DNA of 64,000 nucleotides from Vibrio sp. VB16 (GTDB lineage Bacteria; Pseudomonadota; Gammaproteobacteria; Enterobacterales; Vibrionaceae): assembly GCF_015594925.2 (NCBI RefSeq), contig NZ_CP087591.1, positions 62,001-126,000 of the forward strand, in the 5' to 3' direction. The first letter of the stretch is position 1, and each line of letters opens with the position of its first letter. The notes below the pieces were generated by a model. The model saw only the letters and a list, made by a program, of their open reading frames with translations. It searched no databases and was not told the origin of the DNA. Positions 61,095-64,000 of this stretch are shown here, in pieces. A program made the position numbers and the translations under genes.

Positions 61095-61901
61095 TCAAAA
61101 CCGAATGTGGTTTTTAACTTCCCCAACGCCCTCTATCGTGACGGAAACGATATCGTTATCAGCAAGTGCTTTGGTTTTACCCGGAGTACCCATAAAAATA
61201 AGATCACCAGGCTTCAATGTGAAGTAACTGCTTAAGTAACTGACAACTTTATCAACACTGTGAATCATAGAACCTGTGTTTTCCTGTTGAACAACGTCTC
61301 CGTTCAAACGTGTGGTTAAAAGTACATTTTGATAATCAATGCCGCGAGTGATGGCACTGGATACCGGACCAAACCCATCCGCCGCTTTTGCTCTTATCCA
61401 CTCCAGATCACGACCTTGCCAACTCCGTTCGGTTAAGTCATTTCCGGCTAATACACCGAAGACCACATCTTTGGCCTGACGTTCGGTAATATTTTTAGCC
61501 TCTTTACCTATAACAATGACGAGTTCACCCTCGAAATGAACGTTCTTTGCATCTTTCGGAACATAAACATCTTCACCTGACAGCAATAAGGAAGATGGAA
61601 GCTTTAGAAATAATGGGGGTGGTTGATTCGATGGTGAAGACATATGACTGGCGAAGTTCATTCCAACCGCAAAAACCTTTTCAGGTTGAGTAGGAATGAG
61701 CAATTGAACAGAACGTAATGGAAGCCAACTTTTCGACACAATGAAGTTGTCAAAGAGGTCGCCAACAATAGGGTGGATGTTATCGCCGACTAATTGTCCG
61801 TATTGCACCTGTTCTTCGTGCTGGTAGCGAACAAACTTTTCAATTTCAGCTGCAGCACCAAATGGACATATCAACGAAAGAATGACCAAAATCCACTTCA
61901 T
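61095..61901 (-). CDS. Exported fumarylacetoacetase-fold hydrolase
   Basis: 268 residues of the FAH family (2-keto-acid hydrolase/decarboxylase fold). Metal ligands are E-x-E in HFEGELVIVIGKE and Asp in NDLTERSWQGRD; the core VFAVGMNFASHMSSP and LKPGDLIFMGTPGKT are typical. Unusually, it starts with MKWILVILSLICPFGAAAEI, a good Sec signal peptide, whereas FAH enzymes are cytosolic. GGAAAGGAA precedes the ATG. The substrate is unknown; the family acts on acylpyruvates, fumarylpyruvate and homoprotocatechuate intermediates. Monocistronic. Confidence 0.88.
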   Translation of the reverse strand: MKWILVILSLICPFGAAAEIEKFVRYQHEEQVQYGQLVGDNIHPIVGDLFDNFIVSKSWLPLRSVQLLIPTQPEKVFAVGMNFASHMSSPSNQPPPLFLKLPSSLLLSGEDVYVPKDAKNVHFEGELVIVIGKEAKNITERQAKDVVFGVLAGNDLTERSWQGRDLEWIRAKAADGFGPVSSAITRGIDYQNVLLTTRLNGDVVQQENTGSMIHSVDKVVSYLSSYFTLKPGDLIFMGTPGKTKALADNDIVSVTIEGVGEVKNHIRF

Positions 61902-62141
61902 AGGGTTTCCTTTCCTTACCTGTAATTAACGCTATACGCTGTTGGGATAACTTAGGATCAATAATTAGGGGCATAAACAACCATTTTCATTTCATCAATG
62001 AATGAGTGGTTTAGTTAGAAAATTGGAAACAAGTAATGAAAAGAATAGGTCCGTATTGTGTTTATGACTGAGTTTCCAACAAAGCGTAGGAAACTCAGTA
62101 GATTAGCTTTCTGATTTTATTAACGACACAACAAACAATCA

Positions 62142-62357
62142 CTAAGACCATCTATCGCTAACCCAACCATCAATACTCTGATCGTAGTGATGGCCGGCAA
62201 AATCATGGTGCGAAATTAGATTTTCTTCTAAATCTGGTTGTTCAGAGAGCATATGCCCAATATGCCTAACCATAGGATCCGCGCTATTAGATCGCTGATG
62301 CCTTTCGGCCGTATCTTTGATCAGCTGAAATCGGTAGGTTTTACTGTTTCTTTTCAT
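62142..62357 (-). CDS. Hypothetical protein, 71 residues
   Basis: Small, polar, His-rich protein (SHHDFAGHHYDQSIDGWVSD) with a basic helical start MKRNSKTYRFQLIKDTAER. AAGGAA lies 8 bases before the ATG. No signal peptide or membrane helix, and no family recognised. The histidine cluster could bind metal. Isolated between two other minus-strand genes. Confidence 0.6.
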   Translation of the reverse strand: MKRNSKTYRFQLIKDTAERHQRSNSADPMVRHIGHMLSEQPDLEENLISHHDFAGHHYDQSIDGWVSDRWS

Positions 62358-62727
62358 GCGCGGTTTCCTTATAGGTTGAGGTAATAATTAACCATAGAAT
62401 GCGATACATCAGGCGTCAAATCAGATGAAATAACTACTTTTTGATGAATAACTAGTTTATTGAGTTACTTGATAATTAGCATCCACCATATAATACTCAC
62501 TAAGCTGTTCATTTTTTGAGCGTTTTTAAATCTTGGTCATTAATTCTGAACTTAAAAACGGAGAAATAGTGGATAATTATCCTGAATCTCACATTTTAGA
62601 CGATAATATTATTTTTCTTTTTTTAGCAGAAACTAAAAAGCGCACTCAAATAGTGCGCTTTTGTACGCCGTCTACTCACTAAACGGACAAGTAACATATC
62701 AATCCCCGATCAATATGACCGTTTAGG
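62358..62727. other. Intergenic region before GH3 gene end
   Basis: 370 bases holding the GH3 terminator (62631-62662) and the promoter of the 71-residue gene. A 38-codon GTG frame at about 62567 runs through the terminator and is not convincing. Confidence 0.5.
62631..62662 (-). terminator. Rho-independent terminator of GH3 gene
   Basis: AAAAGCGCACT (62636-62646) pairs with AGTGCGCTTTT (62652-62662). On the minus strand the stem is followed by TTTTTAG. It lies 66 bases after the GH3 stop. Confidence 0.9.
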
Positions 62728-64000
62728 CTAAATATCCCAACGAATATTGGCAACAACAGCGATCAATTCACCTTCTGTGAATAACATAAACGGGGTATCG
62801 ATATAACGAAGATCAAGGCCAGCACTGCAAAACTGATGGCAAGGTATCGATACCGTCAGAAAGCCTTCATTTACATTGGGCAATTGGTCAGATATGTCGA
62901 CGCGCGAAAGTTGTTCCATCTCACCACGGTCCATGAACATTTGTAATGCCAAATAAACCGGCATACTAGATGCCTTCTCGACATTAATATCAAAGCATAT
63001 TTCCCCGCTGTCATTATCATAACCAGACAGGTCTTCCGCACTTCCATCACTGGTTTGCAGGTAAATAGACGCAAGAGACCGATTAAATTCGACCCGCACC
63101 GCATCTTGTTGCTGCTGATAGTTGAACGGAGAAGTACTGATATCCGTTAACTGCATCGCGTTGTTACGAGAAACGTCGATTCCAATTGGATGCAATGAAT
63201 CTGATATTTTCAGTTGATAGTCACCAACTGTGGCTTTAACACCAAACATATGAGTTGCATGTTCGGCAATCGTTTCTGCCTCGTTAAGTTCAATATCCAA
63301 TGGCAAGTTATCGAGATATCTCGACTGCAATTCATCGCCATAACAAAGACCATAGCCATAATCAAACAACGGGGCATGTTCACCACTCGGGTCTTGCTCG
63401 TATGCGGGCACCCGATAATCTGGAATATGTGCTGGCTTTCTGTGAACACGGGTACTGCGTTTTTTGTTTGGCCAACTAAATGACAATCTACCAACAAAAT
63501 CAACCTGTTTCTCACCGGCTTCGTTGGCAAGTAAAACATCCGTGATCCCTTTGCCCTCGCTTCCCGGCAAAAACGCGGCGACAAAGGCTTGCGATTTTGA
63601 TATCTCTTCATTCACGTATAACGGTCTGCCACTAAAAAAGATTGAGATAACTTTTACACCCGCTTGGTGTAACTTTTGGATTATCTCCAAGTCAGCTTTA
63701 TAGCTTCTTTTTAATGCTGCAAATTCTAGTGTTTGCCATTCTTTTATATCCCCCATCATTTCAGCATAAGGGTCTTCACCAAATACGACGATAGCAACAT
63801 CACCTTTGGTGAAATTTGAGGTTAACTTAGGGTCAAAAATCACCTTATCTAGACCAAGTTCTCCCTCTAAAGCCATCTTAACGGTAGTGGCTCCTGGGAA
63901 GTCCGCAAGCGTATTTTCGTCCCCCTGCCATGTTAAGTTCCACCCGCCCGATTGTTTTTGTAGATCATCCGCCGCACTTCCCGTTAGTAAAACCGTTTGA
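62728..64000 (-). CDS. GH3 exo-beta-glucanase, C-terminal part (5' end outside window)
   Basis: The open frame continues to the right edge without a start codon in place: QTVLLTGSAADDLQKQSGGW precedes the first internal ATG at 63876, so the N-terminal TIM barrel lies beyond the window. Visible are the GH3 C-terminal domain with the acid/base Glu in VVFGEDPYAEMMGD, VISIFFSGRPLYV, AAFLPGSEGKGITDVLL and the FDYGYGL motif, followed by an accessory beta-domain of about 170 residues, as in marine exo-1,3/1,4-beta-glucanases (ExoP type). Laminarin or cellodextrin hydrolysis is likely; the exact substrate is not readable from this part. Confidence 0.88.
   Translation of the reverse strand, partial: QTVLLTGSAADDLQKQSGGWNLTWQGDENTLADFPGATTVKMALEGELGLDKVIFDPKLTSNFTKGDVAIVVFGEDPYAEMMGDIKEWQTLEFAALKRSYKADLEIIQKLHQAGVKVISIFFSGRPLYVNEEISKSQAFVAAFLPGSEGKGITDVLLANEAGEKQVDFVGRLSFSWPNKKRSTRVHRKPAHIPDYRVPAYEQDPSGEHAPLFDYGYGLCYGDELQSRYLDNLPLDIELNEAETIAEHATHMFGVKATVGDYQLKISDSLHPIGIDVSRNNAMQLTDISTSPFNYQQQQDAVRVEFNRSLASIYLQTSDGSAEDLSGYDNDSGEICFDINVEKASSMPVYLALQMFMDRGEMEQLSRVDISDQLPNVNEGFLTVSIPCHQFCSAGLDLRYIDTPFMLFTEGELIAVVANIRWDI

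Noticed and set aside
62567..62683. GTG-started 38-codon frame with GGAG upstream
   Set aside because: It reads through the strong GH3 terminator hairpin and has AT-rich, non-coding-like composition.

Overview
The window looks like a chromosomal segment from a marine gammaproteobacterium of the Vibrionaceae. The evidence is the gene content: tmaR (yeeX), a LuxT-like TetR regulator, nadE beside a NadD-like enzyme, pyrC with a PurR box, an OmpU/OmpC-type porin, roxA (ycfD) and a CspA-family cold-shock gene. Base composition is moderately AT-rich. Secondary-chromosome placement is possible because pyrC and nadE lie there in V. cholerae, but this is inference. No rRNA, tRNA, CRISPR array, IS element or phage gene was found.

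Layout. Positions 1-26.4 kb are mostly short, independently transcribed housekeeping and accessory genes: tmaR, a YgjV-like membrane protein, a LuxT-like repressor, a YfcZ/YiiS protein, an exported solenoid repeat protein, an acyltransferase, a cupin regulator, the NAD synthesis pair, a MOSC-flavodoxin reductase-ferredoxin fusion divergent from pyrC, an AraC regulator, a porin, a double thiol-redox protein, a patatin phospholipase and a YbaN protein. Inside this stretch, 15.2-20.9 kb is a signalling island. It has two paralogous HTH regulators with acetyltransferase-like C-termini, a REC-EAL-HPt protein, and a divergent membrane hybrid histidine kinase. These could form a phosphorelay controlling c-di-GMP turnover.

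Positions 26.5-60.6 kb hold one co-directional minus-strand cluster. In transcription order it encodes a TolC-type outer-membrane protein, a SapC-family protein, a giant repeat protein of about 8200 residues that starts with a LEPR-XLL motif, a GAF-HlyD adaptor, a PqqD-M50-HlyD fusion, a shortened SecA paralogue and a further periplasmic HlyD adaptor. It resembles a type I secretion locus for a giant adhesin, but no ABC exporter is present and the only ATPase is SecA-like. This is the strongest candidate for an undescribed system: a TolC-linked export pathway powered by a SecA-type motor with a membrane metalloprotease-adaptor. The substrate carries a tandem array with a period of about 765 bp (255 residues) and many glycine-rich hydrophobic segments.

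Positions 61-64 kb carry an apparently exported fumarylacetoacetase-fold protein, a 71-residue unknown protein, and the 3' part of a GH3 exo-beta-glucanase gene that runs off the right edge.
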